A stretch of 35,426 nucleotides of DNA from a virus: positions 1 through 35,426 of the IMG/VR virus record IMGVR_UViG_3300042520_002468; one strand, written 5' to 3'. Each line of letters starts with the position of its first letter. The stretch's first letter is position 1. The position numbers were made by a program, and so were the translations under genes. Shown here piece by piece: positions 17,576 through 24,697 of this stretch. The notes below the pieces were generated by a model, which was not told the origin of the DNA, made no database searches, and saw only the letters and a program-made list of their open reading frames with translations.

Positions 17576-17590
17576 AAAATACTCTATAAT
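17562..17590 (+). promoter_or_regulatory. TTGACC-17-TATAAT promoter, possibly leaderless
   Basis: TTGACC at 17562-17567 and TATAAT at 17585-17590 with a 17-nt spacer form a strong sigma70-like promoter. The ATG at 17598 is 8 nt beyond the hexamer, at the expected transcription start. The arrangement copies the one before 16725. Confidence 0.6.
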
Positions 17591-17597
17591 AGACTAT

Positions 17598-18404
17598 ATG
17601 CCTGTAGAAGAACAACCAATAAACATAACAATCCCTAAAGAAAAGCTTCAAGAGTGGAATGTATTTTTTGCTCTCCCATGTTATGATTCACACGTAACAG
17701 AACCTTTTATGATGAGCTTTTTGCAAGCTTGTCTTTATTTTAAAGAAATAGGTTTAAAGTATTCAGTCTGCACAATATCTGATTCTTTAATCAACCGCGC
17801 AAGAAACAACTTGGTTGCCAAGTTCATGGGTAGTCCAGACTTTACCCACATGGTATTTATAGATGTCGATCTTCAATTTGACAAAGAAGCTATATTAAAG
17901 TTATTGTGGCACGATAAGGATGTCATGACTGCGTCTTATCCAATCAAGGAAATTAATTGGGATAAAGTAAAAGAAGGTGCACAAGCCGACTTGCCGGCCC
18001 AAGATCTTATGGAATACGCTACAAGATATGTAGTCCATATGACCAAGCCAGGAGAAACTCAATTAAATATTGATAATGGCGCAATCGAATGCTATGAAGC
18101 AGGAACTGGCTTTATGCTTATCAAGCGTCAAGTATTTGACAAAATGTTTAAAAAGTACAAAAAGTTAAAATACAAAGATGATACAGGAGCTTTGCACGGC
18201 GAAGAAACAGAAAACGCCTACGCTTTGTTTAATTCTTATGTAGATGATGATGGAAGATTCTTGTCTGAGGATTATGGTTTTTGTAGATATTGGCAAAAGA
18301 TGGGGGGAAAGATTTGGGTTGACCCAACTATTAACTTGACCCATTTTGGACGCATTAAATATACTGGTAAAATGTTAGAATTTTTAAAGAGAATAACACA
18401 ATAA
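17598..18404 (+). CDS. GT-A glycosyltransferase
   Basis: The 268-residue protein has a start 'WNVFFALPCYDSHVTEPF', a helix with 'SLINRARNNLVAKF', and the nucleotide-sugar/metal motif 'FTHMVFIDVDLQF' with the DVD (DxD) at about residue 94. Further on come 'MTASYPIKE', 'AGTGFMLIKRQVFDKM' and 'FLSEDYGFCRYWQKMGGKIWVDP', the late acidic motif (SED) used as catalytic base in such enzymes, and 'LTHFGRIKYTG' near the C-terminus. This set of motifs is common in phage-encoded glycosyltransferases of family-2-like fold. It is followed 2 nt later by an oxygenase. The sugar and acceptor are unknown; I infer glycosylation of a virion protein or host surface. Confidence 0.82.
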   Translation: MPVEEQPINITIPKEKLQEWNVFFALPCYDSHVTEPFMMSFLQACLYFKEIGLKYSVCTISDSLINRARNNLVAKFMGSPDFTHMVFIDVDLQFDKEAILKLLWHDKDVMTASYPIKEINWDKVKEGAQADLPAQDLMEYATRYVVHMTKPGETQLNIDNGAIECYEAGTGFMLIKRQVFDKMFKKYKKLKYKDDTGALHGEETENAYALFNSYVDDDGRFLSEDYGFCRYWQKMGGKIWVDPTINLTHFGRIKYTGKMLEFLKRITQ

Positions 18405-18406
18405 AT

Positions 18407-19015
18407 ATGGATGAAGACAGTAAATGTTTTATTAAAATAAATAATTCAATTGTAATTTATCGTAATGGTATAGAAAATCCAAAAAAAGTTCTTAACCAAA
18501 TAAATACTTTATCAGAATTAAATACAGAATACGCATGGAGAGACAGCTTAATTTATCATGGGGATAAAACTAAAGAAAAAGTAAATTCTTTTAGAAGTAG
18601 TAAACAAATAGATTTTTTTAGATCAAATGAGTCTAATGAAGTAAATTATTTATCTAGCTCAATCTTTAATGTTATAGATCGTTCATTTTCTGCTGCTCTT
18701 AGAGACTACACGCAGAGAATCGGCATTGCCATAAAGGCATATGAGCAAGATCGATACAGCACATTAAAATACGAATTAGGAGATTTTTTTTCTGTTCACT
18801 TAGATACTTCTCCAATTTTATCTCGTGTTATATCTGGTTTGGTGTATTTAAATGATGATTATGATGGTGGGATTCTAGAATTCCCAAAAATTGGGCTAGA
18901 ATTAAAGCCAAAAGAAGGAGATATAATCTTCTTTCCATCCCAGGTGCCTTTCTTTCATCAAAGTACTCCAATTACAAAAGGTATAAAATATGCGGCAGTT
19001 GCTTGGTGGAATTAA
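18407..19015 (+). CDS. 2-oxoglutarate/Fe(II)-dependent oxygenase
   Basis: The 202-residue protein shows the core 'KYELGDFFSVHLDTSPI' (H-x-D iron ligands). Next is 'SGLVYLNDDYDGGILEFPKIGLELKPKEGDIIFFPS', then 'FFHQSTPITKGIKYAAVAWW' with the distal His and a Lys for 2-oxoglutarate. These follow the order of the prolyl-4-hydroxylase-like family, and the length fits a single-domain enzyme. The N-terminal 100 residues are helical with no recognised motif. It starts 2 nt after the glycosyltransferase and is probably co-transcribed with it from the promoter at 17562, so a joint role in modifying one target is possible. Confidence 0.85.
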   Translation: MDEDSKCFIKINNSIVIYRNGIENPKKVLNQINTLSELNTEYAWRDSLIYHGDKTKEKVNSFRSSKQIDFFRSNESNEVNYLSSSIFNVIDRSFSAALRDYTQRIGIAIKAYEQDRYSTLKYELGDFFSVHLDTSPILSRVISGLVYLNDDYDGGILEFPKIGLELKPKEGDIIFFPSQVPFFHQSTPITKGIKYAAVAWWN

Positions 19016-19040
19016 TTTTACATATATTTGATTAAGGCTA

Positions 19041-19050
19041 TTACTATTAG
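19041..19050 (+). promoter_or_regulatory. TTAC-TATTAG promoter-like element
   Basis: TTAC directly followed by the TATTAG hexamer lies 33 nt before the fibre start at 19084, with AGGAG just before that ATG. It belongs to the recurring TTAC-TATAWW family of this window. Confidence 0.4.
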
Positions 19051-19083
19051 TTTAGTTTTTATTATAAACAAAATAGGAGTAAT

Positions 19084-21030
19084 ATGGCCCGCCTAAGGAT
19101 TGAAACCGCACCAGAAATTACAGTATATGATGAATCTTTTGTCATCAAAGCAGCTACTGGAGCAAGCGCTCCATTAGCAGAATTTAAAAACTCGTCTGGC
19201 ACAGTTGTTGGCAATATAGCGGTAGATGGTACGTTAAACGTTACTTCTGTTGTTACTTCAAACGCAGGAACAAGTTCGACATCCTTGGCCACAAGAGGCT
19301 ATGTTGATACGGTAGCCGCTGGTTTGAATTGGCATGATGCAGTAGCCTATGCTACAGCAGCAGCTCTTCCTACTTGCACTTATGCAAACGGAACTGCTGG
19401 AGTAGGAGCAACTCTAACTGGTGATGCCAATGGGAGACTAACTGTTGATGGAACTTCTCAAACTACTGGCAAAAGCATCTTGGTAAAAAACCAAGCAACT
19501 GCAACACAAAACGGAATATACACAATTACAGCACAAGGCGATGCATCTAACCCATTTGTGTTAACTCGTCGTGCGGATTCCAATAATAGTGTTGCTGGTC
19601 AAGTTTCTGCTGGCGATTCAGTATACGTAGTAGCTGGGAGTAGCAATGGTGGTCAAGCATTTATCTTAACTACCACTGGAACTGGTACAAACGATGCAAT
19701 TGTTTTAGGAACAGATAATCTTAGCTTTTCTCAATTTACCGGTACCGCAGCATTTGTAGTGGGTGACGGCATGGTCAAGACTGGCAATTCTATAGATGTT
19801 GTTTCTGCAAATGGAACAAGAATAGTTGTTAATGCGGATAGTATTGATCTTGCTACAGTAGCTCAATCAAATACTTCAGGCGCAAATACAACCAGTTTTG
19901 TTAGCAATTTTACTGTAGACGATTATGGTAGAATTTCTGGCAAAGAGACATCTAGCGTATCATTCACTGGTTACGCAACATTAGCTAGCCCAGGTTTAAC
20001 TGGAGTCCCTACTGCACCGACCGCAGCAAACGCTACTAGCAACACTCAGTTGGCAACTACCGCATTCGTGCAAAACGCTGCAACAATAGCTGTTTCTGAT
20101 GCTGGCAACAACGCAGTTCTAAAATCGCTAATCGATGCTAAAGGTGATCTTGTTGTCGGAACAGCTGACAATACAGTTAATCGCTTAGCTGTTGGAACAG
20201 ATGGAAACTTTTTAAGAGCAAACTCGTCGGCTACATCAGGTCTTGAATGGGGTTCAATCCCAACTATCAATGACATTGATGACGTTGGCGGAGTGACAAT
20301 TACTTCAGTTGCAAGTGGTCAGTTTCTTAAGTATAACGGTTCAGCTTGGGTTAACGCTAGCCTCACTGAGACATTAGGGATTACAGATCTATCAGATGTA
20401 ACAATTACTACAGCAGCTGCAAATCAACTTCTTTCATATAACGGTTCTGCTTGGGTGAATACATCTAACCCGACAGTAGCAGGCAACTTAACCGTTTCTG
20501 GCAACTTAACAGTTTCAGGAACTACCACAAGTATTAATACAGAGACTTTAACAATTGATGACAACATTATTGTATTAAATAATAATGAAGCAGGCACTCC
20601 ATCAGTTAATGCTGGGATCGAAGTAGAACGCGGAACTTCAACAAACGTAGTACTTCGTTGGAATGAAACAACAGACTGTTGGGAATTCACAAATGACGGC
20701 ACTAACTACCAGAGAATTATTACTGACACAGTCACTAACGCTCAGGCAGCTAGCTATACACTAGTATTAGCAGACAGCGGAAAGATGATCGAAATGGGGA
20801 ATGCTTCAGCCAATACGCTGACATTGCCACCTAACTCTTCAGTAGCTTTTCCGGTAGGGACTACTCTCACAGTCCTTCAAACATTAGCTGGCCAGTGCAC
20901 ACTTACGGCAGGAGCAGGAGTAACACTAAACGGTACTCCTGGTCTTAAGTTGCGTGCACAGTGGTCATCTGCTACACTTATTAAACGCGCAACTGATACA
21001 TGGGTTGCTTTAGGAGATTTGGTAGCATAA
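19084..21030 (+). CDS. Tail fibre protein with the shared C-terminal domain
   Basis: The 648-residue fibre begins 'ARLRIETAPEITVYDESFVIKAATGASAPLAEFKNSSGTVVGNI' and continues with 'SLATRGYVDTVAAGLNWHDAVAYATAAALP'. The latter resembles the 'GLDWKDSVRVAT' segment of many phage fibres, with the following 'LTGDANGRLTVDG-S---G-SILVKNQ' to 'NGIYTI' unit. It then uses modules shared with the other fibres: 'SPGLTGVPTAPTAANAT-NTQLATTAFV', 'DVTITSVASGQFLKYNGSAWVN', 'NLTVSGNLTVSGTTTSINTETLTIDDNI' and 'NVVLRWNETTD-WEFTNDGT'. The last 75 residues match the C-terminal domain of the 2065 gene (NGTPGLKLRAQW, ending W-ALGDL). A Pro/Phe-rich gene follows 1 nt later, as after 2065. Confidence 0.85.
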   Translation: MARLRIETAPEITVYDESFVIKAATGASAPLAEFKNSSGTVVGNIAVDGTLNVTSVVTSNAGTSSTSLATRGYVDTVAAGLNWHDAVAYATAAALPTCTYANGTAGVGATLTGDANGRLTVDGTSQTTGKSILVKNQATATQNGIYTITAQGDASNPFVLTRRADSNNSVAGQVSAGDSVYVVAGSSNGGQAFILTTTGTGTNDAIVLGTDNLSFSQFTGTAAFVVGDGMVKTGNSIDVVSANGTRIVVNADSIDLATVAQSNTSGANTTSFVSNFTVDDYGRISGKETSSVSFTGYATLASPGLTGVPTAPTAANATSNTQLATTAFVQNAATIAVSDAGNNAVLKSLIDAKGDLVVGTADNTVNRLAVGTDGNFLRANSSATSGLEWGSIPTINDIDDVGGVTITSVASGQFLKYNGSAWVNASLTETLGITDLSDVTITTAAANQLLSYNGSAWVNTSNPTVAGNLTVSGNLTVSGTTTSINTETLTIDDNIIVLNNNEAGTPSVNAGIEVERGTSTNVVLRWNETTDCWEFTNDGTNYQRIITDTVTNAQAASYTLVLADSGKMIEMGNASANTLTLPPNSSVAFPVGTTLTVLQTLAGQCTLTAGAGVTLNGTPGLKLRAQWSSATLIKRATDTWVALGDLVA

Positions 21031-21031
21031 T

Positions 21032-21439
21032 ATGGCTGAAAATACTGGTAAAAAGCAAAATAGAAAAAACGCTAAGCCTGCAATAGCCCAAGGCACTACT
21101 AGGGCAGCAGCAAATGCTGCGATCATTGCGGCAGGCCATGTTGTGGGCACCGTTGTAACTACTGCTACTCAAGACGTCAATCTTAATGACAAAGTTGTTA
21201 CAGCCTTAACAGATACTTCGGTAGTATTACTTGGCACAGCTATAAATTATGATTATGGAGTTTTTTCTCCACCAAGTTTTTTTGGTCCACCAAGTTTCTT
21301 TTCCCCGCCAGGTTTCTTTGCCCCGCCAGATTTCTTTTCCCCGCCAAATTTCTTTTCCCCACCAGGTTTCTTTGCCCCGCCAGGTTTTCCTTCTGTCATT
21401 TGTGTAAAGGGTGAATGCAGCTGCTGCGTGCCTTGCTGA
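21032..21439 (+). CDS. Pro/Phe-rich repeat protein (intact paralogue of 4560-4980)
   Basis: The 135-residue protein has a Lys-rich start (MAENTGKKQNRKNAKPAIAQGTT) and a central Ala/Ile/Val-rich segment 'AAANAAIIAAGHVVGTVVTTATQD'. Then come at least eight PPxFF-type repeats (SPPSFF, GPPSFF, SPPGFF, APPDFF, SPPNFF), and it ends in a Cys cluster 'CVKGECSCCVPC'. It is read in one frame, without CGG. The close paralogue at 4560 shares order, spacing to its fibre gene and most of the sequence. The Pro-Phe repeat suggests an extended, sticky segment and the Cys tail a disulfide or metal site; both are inferred. The function is unknown. Confidence 0.72.
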   Translation: MAENTGKKQNRKNAKPAIAQGTTRAAANAAIIAAGHVVGTVVTTATQDVNLNDKVVTALTDTSVVLLGTAINYDYGVFSPPSFFGPPSFFSPPGFFAPPDFFSPPNFFSPPGFFAPPGFPSVICVKGECSCCVPC

Positions 21440-21449
21440 TATAGCATAA

Positions 21450-21494
21450 AAACAGTAGTTATATAAATTAAATTATTTTTTATAATTACTGTTT
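21450..21494. terminator. Bidirectional terminator hairpin between convergent genes
   Basis: AAACAGTAGTTATA at 21450-21463 pairs with TATAATTACTGTTT at 21481-21494 (14 bp, one G-T pair), with A- and T-rich sequence in the loop and flanks. It lies between the ends of the + strand gene at 21439 and the minus-strand gene at 21500, so it can end both transcripts. Confidence 0.6.
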
Positions 21495-21499
21495 ATTAA

Positions 21500-22120
21500 T
21501 TATTGGACCGTATAAAATGAAGGAGTAACCCATCTACGTCCAGAAAGAACTGGGGTAACTCCATGTAAATAATTTATATCTCCCGGATGCAGAACGGCTA
21601 AACCAGCTTTAGGAATTATTTTTTTAACGTGTTGTGGGTAATATAGTTCACCGCCCTCAAAATCTTCATTGTAATAAAATAATGAGTTTAAATCATAATC
21701 GGGGAATGCATTTGGTCTTCCATCTTGCAACTGTTTGTCTGCGTGAGGCAATTGCATATCACTTGGTCTCCAGCAAACAACTACTGGAGGTCTTTTTTTT
21801 AGTTTGCAGTTAAATATTTCTTCTGCGATATGTTGCATTTTTATAATATAAGAATCTATTAAATTATAGATATCAGGACTTAAAGATTTTATTATTTCCC
21901 CACTACACATTCGGTCGTGCCAAAGCTCAGCACTGTATCTACTCGAACCATCTGCATAACTAACGCTTTTGCTATTATTATCCCAAATTTTTATATTTGC
22001 TACAAAATCATTTATGCTTTTTAAGTCGTCTTTTTCAATAAAATTTTGAAAAGTATATATATTTTCTGGACCCTTTCCAAAATGGTCTGGTAATATATTA
22101 AATTCTGGAGCATTTGTCAT
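21500..22120 (-). CDS. 2-oxoglutarate/Fe(II)-dependent oxygenase on the opposite strand
   Basis: This is the only minus-strand gene in the window, 206 residues long. The iron ligands are in 'QLPHADKQLQDG' (H-x-D), followed by 'NSLFYYNEDFEGGELYYPQHVKKIIPKAGLAVLHPG'. The distal His is in 'YLHGVTPVLSGRRWVTPSFY', with Arg (RRW) for 2-oxoglutarate. The first 90 residues contain 'GPENIYTFQNFIEKDDLKSINDFVANI' and a 'RYSAELWHDRMCS' segment. An AGGAGA ribosome site lies 8 nt before the ATG, stronger than at most + strand genes here. It shares its 5' gap with the divergent gene at 22190 and ends at a hairpin shared with 21032-21439. Having its own promoter and terminator suggests a separately controlled or recently inserted cassette. 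Confidence 0.85.
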   Translation of the reverse strand: MTNAPEFNILPDHFGKGPENIYTFQNFIEKDDLKSINDFVANIKIWDNNSKSVSYADGSSRYSAELWHDRMCSGEIIKSLSPDIYNLIDSYIIKMQHIAEEIFNCKLKKRPPVVVCWRPSDMQLPHADKQLQDGRPNAFPDYDLNSLFYYNEDFEGGELYYPQHVKKIIPKAGLAVLHPGDINYLHGVTPVLSGRRWVTPSFYTVQ

Positions 22121-22134
22121 CAGTGCTTCTCCTG

Positions 22135-22143
22135 TGATATAAT
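22135..22143 (+). promoter_or_regulatory. Extended -10 element TGA-TATAAT
   Basis: TGA followed directly by TATAAT lies 46 nt before the oxygenase at 22190, in the divergent gap after the start of the minus-strand gene. The same unit is found at 12889 and 26683. Confidence 0.45.
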
Positions 22144-22189
22144 AATTCGATTAGATCATTATATATCAAAAGGGCTGGTAAATCAAGTT

Positions 22190-22909
22190 ATGGATATTCA
22201 GTATATCTTAGACAAAAGATTTGGCATAGTGTTGTATAGGAATGCTTTAAAAAATAGTGATTTAATTATAGAGGCTCTAGAAAATGTATTAAGCAAAAAC
22301 AACACCGGGCATAACAAGTGGAAAGAAGCCACTACTGGCGATGGCGACTATATAAAATCTTATAGAAATTGTTATGATTTTCACATTTCTGAATCAATAT
22401 TAAATTCAATTACAGAAGACATACCTGAGCTAACTGATATATACATGAAGACTAAAGAAACGGTGCTAGAATGTCTCTATGATTACGAAACAAGATTTAA
22501 TATAAGAATGGATTACATGGAAGAGATAAACTACATCAAATATGGAATTGATCAACATTTTAAACAGCATGGAGATGACGGTTTCAGTTATTCCAGCACG
22601 GTTTCTACTGTAGTCTATCTTAATGACAATTACGAAGGTGGCGAGTTAGCCTTTAATAATTTAGGATTTAAAATTAAACCAAAAATAGGCGATGTAATAC
22701 TTTTCCCATCTAATTTTATTTTCATGCATGAGGCATTGCCTGTCAAATCTGGAGTAAAATACTCAGCGGTTACTATGTTTGACTATAATTCAAGATTTCA
22801 TTACCCATATACAGGGACTGATAATGGCGGAAAAGAGATGAGAAATCCAAAATCTAATATTAAGAATATTAAAAAGTTAGACAATGATTATATAGTTCAC
22901 GCAATATAG
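22190..22909 (+). CDS. 2-oxoglutarate/Fe(II)-dependent oxygenase
   Basis: The 239-residue protein has the motif 'INYIKYGIDQHFKQHGDDG' with His and Asp iron ligands in HGD, then 'STVVYLNDNYEGGELAFNNLGFKIKPKIGDVILFPSNFIFMHEALPVKSGVKYSAVTMF'. That segment contains the distal His (MHEAL) and a Lys (GVKY). This matches the order and spacing in the oxygenase at 26726 and those at 18407 and 7055. The tail 'RFHYPYTGTDNGGKEMRNPKSNIKNIKKL' is unrecognised. It lies 69 nt from the divergent minus-strand oxygenase, so two oxygenases are back to back. The substrate is unknown. Confidence 0.85.
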   Translation: MDIQYILDKRFGIVLYRNALKNSDLIIEALENVLSKNNTGHNKWKEATTGDGDYIKSYRNCYDFHISESILNSITEDIPELTDIYMKTKETVLECLYDYETRFNIRMDYMEEINYIKYGIDQHFKQHGDDGFSYSSTVSTVVYLNDNYEGGELAFNNLGFKIKPKIGDVILFPSNFIFMHEALPVKSGVKYSAVTMFDYNSRFHYPYTGTDNGGKEMRNPKSNIKNIKKLDNDYIVHAI

Positions 22910-22927
22910 AAAGGGATAATAATAATT

Positions 22928-23632
22928 ATGACAAAAATAACTTTATCAAAAACTCTTCAAACTCCAGTTCAAATCAAACAATCTAGGTTAAAACGCGACT
23001 GGATGGATAGTACGTACAACAAGCACGCATATCAATGCACTCCAGTTACAACAGCGAATGTTAGTGGTTGGGAAATGCTACTGCCCGAAGATGTTACTGT
23101 TATCTGGAATGGCGGCAATTCCCCAGCTCAAATTATTAGCGGTGGAGTCCATAATGGTTGGAATTTTGCTCATTCTAATATTAATGGAATGATTTCTTTT
23201 GCTACTGGATGGGTAATAAATACAGAATCTCCATATCATTTGTGGGTAACTGGGTCTCCAAATTATTACGTTGACGGCGCATCGCCTATGACGGCAACAA
23301 TTCCTAGTGATTGGTGGCCGGATGAACTGCAAACAAATTGGATTATCACAAAAATAAATGAACCTGTTATCTTTAAAAAGGGAGAACCCTTTATATTCTT
23401 TACCATATTCGACCCGGCGTTAATGCCAAGTGCTGATTTTGAAGTTGTTAATAGATCAGATTTCCCAGGACTAGTTGCAGAAAGACAAAAATACAATGAC
23501 CTTAAATCTAGAAATAGTATAGAAAAACCATGGACCTGGGTTAAGGGCATTAGAACTGGCCTCAATGCAGACGGCGATAGAATAGGTCCAAAGTACTCTG
23601 GCCTACCTAACCTTAATTCGCCAGAACAATAG
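22928..23632 (+). CDS. DUF6065 family protein
   Basis: The 234-residue protein carries the DUF6065 pattern as I recall it: 'SGWEMLLPEDVTVIWNGG' at residues 45-62 and 'NGMISFATGWVINTESPYHLWVTGSPNYYVDGASPM' in the middle. Next are 'TATIPSDWWPDELQTNWIITKINEPVIFKKGEPFIFFTIFDPALMP' and, near the C-terminus, 'FPGLVAERQKYNDLKSRNS'. The fold may be beta-rich. From memory, DUF6065 members occur in phages and bacteria near oxygenases and glycosyltransferases; no function is established to my knowledge. Its length is typical for the family and it is in one frame. It follows the oxygenase with 18 nt of spacing, including an AAAGGGA site. Confidence 0.72.
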   Translation: MTKITLSKTLQTPVQIKQSRLKRDWMDSTYNKHAYQCTPVTTANVSGWEMLLPEDVTVIWNGGNSPAQIISGGVHNGWNFAHSNINGMISFATGWVINTESPYHLWVTGSPNYYVDGASPMTATIPSDWWPDELQTNWIITKINEPVIFKKGEPFIFFTIFDPALMPSADFEVVNRSDFPGLVAERQKYNDLKSRNSIEKPWTWVKGIRTGLNADGDRIGPKYSGLPNLNSPEQ

Positions 23633-23671
23633 ATTTTATAGGTATTTTTTATAACATTTTTCTTTGAGTAG

Positions 23672-23681
23672 TTACTATATA
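23672..23681 (+). promoter_or_regulatory. TTAC-TATATA promoter-like element
   Basis: TTAC-TATATA lies 32 nt before the start at 23714. AAGTTACAAG follows; a similar ACAAG follows the elements at 7765 and 32173. Confidence 0.45.
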
Positions 23682-23713
23682 AGTTACAAGAATCCAAAAC
23701 AAAAGGAATATAA

Positions 23714-23965
23714 ATGGCATCTGATATTTTTAATCTGTTAACGCCAGAAGAGAAGCTTCAAGAGCTTCAAGTGGCTAAAAGATACATGGCGAATAGAATG
23801 TTTGCCCTAACCGCTCAATTGGGCATTAACAGTTCTTTTGATATAGACACCTGGGTGGCCGGAACTTTTGATTCTAATAGCGCAGCTTCTCACATAGAGC
23901 GCGATTTACAGGAAATTGTAGAAGTGTATAAAGATTTATTATCTTTAATTGCAGAACTTGAATAA
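23714..23965 (+). CDS. Small helical protein, unknown
   Basis: The 83-residue protein is largely alpha-helical with 'PEEKLQELQVAKRYMANRMFALTAQLG', an acidic middle (FDIDTWVAGTF) and 'IERDLQEIVEVYKDLLSLIAELE'. The layout (helix, LG turn, loop, helix) is much like that of the next gene, 23996-24229 (KKLHIYRVARILGLD to ENNIAILKNLLEI), which suggests a distant tandem duplication. I do not recognise a family. It could be a small coiled-coil or adaptor protein. It has a good AAAGGAAT site before the ATG. Confidence 0.6.
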   Translation: MASDIFNLLTPEEKLQELQVAKRYMANRMFALTAQLGINSSFDIDTWVAGTFDSNSAASHIERDLQEIVEVYKDLLSLIAELE

Positions 23966-23995
23966 TACTACCCGCAAAAAGGAAACCTATACATT

Positions 23996-24229
23996 ATGGC
24001 AATTTTTGACAGTATCCCAGAAGAATTAAAGCAGCATTTAACAGATGAAGTTATACATCAAAAGAAACTTCATATATATAGAGTGGCAAGGATCTTGGGT
24101 CTCGATCCAGAAGACGCATATACGAATGGTGTTATTCTACCTGATGAATATTCTAGCTCTAATGAAGAAGGAACTTACAAGATGCTTGAAAATAATATCG
24201 CAATTTTAAAAAATTTATTAGAGATATAA
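23996..24229 (+). CDS. Small helical protein, possible paralogue of its neighbour
   Basis: The 77-residue protein has 'IPEELKQHLTDEVIHQKKLHIYRVARILGLDPEDAYTNGVILP' followed by 'YKMLENNIAILKNLLEI'. The pattern helix, 'LGLDPEDAYT', loop, C-terminal helix is shared with 23714-23965. It has no catalytic motif, signal or membrane segment. It sits between small genes of the same kind (23714, 24236, 24419), suggesting a cluster of small accessory genes. An AAAGGAA site lies about 13 nt before the ATG. The role is unknown. Confidence 0.6.
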   Translation: MAIFDSIPEELKQHLTDEVIHQKKLHIYRVARILGLDPEDAYTNGVILPDEYSSSNEEGTYKMLENNIAILKNLLEI

Positions 24230-24235
24230 TTAATA

Positions 24236-24409
24236 ATGACAGAATTTATGAATTTTTCTGCGCTATATCAGTTAAGGTATAATAGTGCTACAAAAAGTTA
24301 CGCAAAAGATGGCCCTCAATTTAATCGAGCACAAGGTCAAGGCAGGATACCAATTGATGAAGAATTTAATTCATATTTATTCCAAGCATATTCAGATCCT
24401 TGGTCATAG
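24236..24409 (+). CDS. Very small protein, unknown
   Basis: The 57-residue frame MTEFMNFSALYQLRYNSATK continues to the stop TAG at 24407. It is short but fits tightly between its neighbours (6 nt after one stop, 9 nt before the next start), keeps the local base composition and contains no CGG. The middle is polar (FNRAQGQGRIPIDEEFNSYLF). No family is recognised. I accept it on context only. Confidence 0.55.
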   Translation: MTEFMNFSALYQLRYNSATKSYAKDGPQFNRAQGQGRIPIDEEFNSYLFQAYSDPWS

Positions 24410-24418
24410 GAGTCAAAA

Positions 24419-24697
24419 ATGAAATTTAACCCTACAGAATATACATCTTATCTAAAATCGAGATTAGATAAGATATGTCTAGAAATAGGACTAGCAGAAC
24501 AAGATTATGCTAGCATAGAAATAGATGTATTTATAGAAAAAGTTAATGAAATATATCCATATCAAGATAGAATTATGTCTCAGGATTTTATCGAACCAGA
24601 AACTCAAAGATTAAGAAAAGTATTAATTATGAAAATAATTAATAATTTATACAATTATAAGCTTTATGCAGCAAAAATAAACGAATCGGGTATCTAA
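24419..24697 (+). CDS. Small helical protein, unknown
   Basis: The 92-residue protein is mostly charged helix: 'FNPTEYTSYLKSRLDKICLEIGLAEQDYASIEIDVFIEKVNEIYPYQDRI' then 'ETQRLRKVLIMKIINNLYNYKLYAAKI'. The arrangement of a helix ending in LG/IG, an acidic loop and a final long helix is reminiscent of 23714 and 23996. I cannot assign a family. The stop is followed immediately by the ATG of the methyltransferase-like gene, so translation is probably coupled. AGGAGT lies just upstream of the ATG. Confidence 0.58.
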   Translation: MKFNPTEYTSYLKSRLDKICLEIGLAEQDYASIEIDVFIEKVNEIYPYQDRIMSQDFIEPETQRLRKVLIMKIINNLYNYKLYAAKINESGI

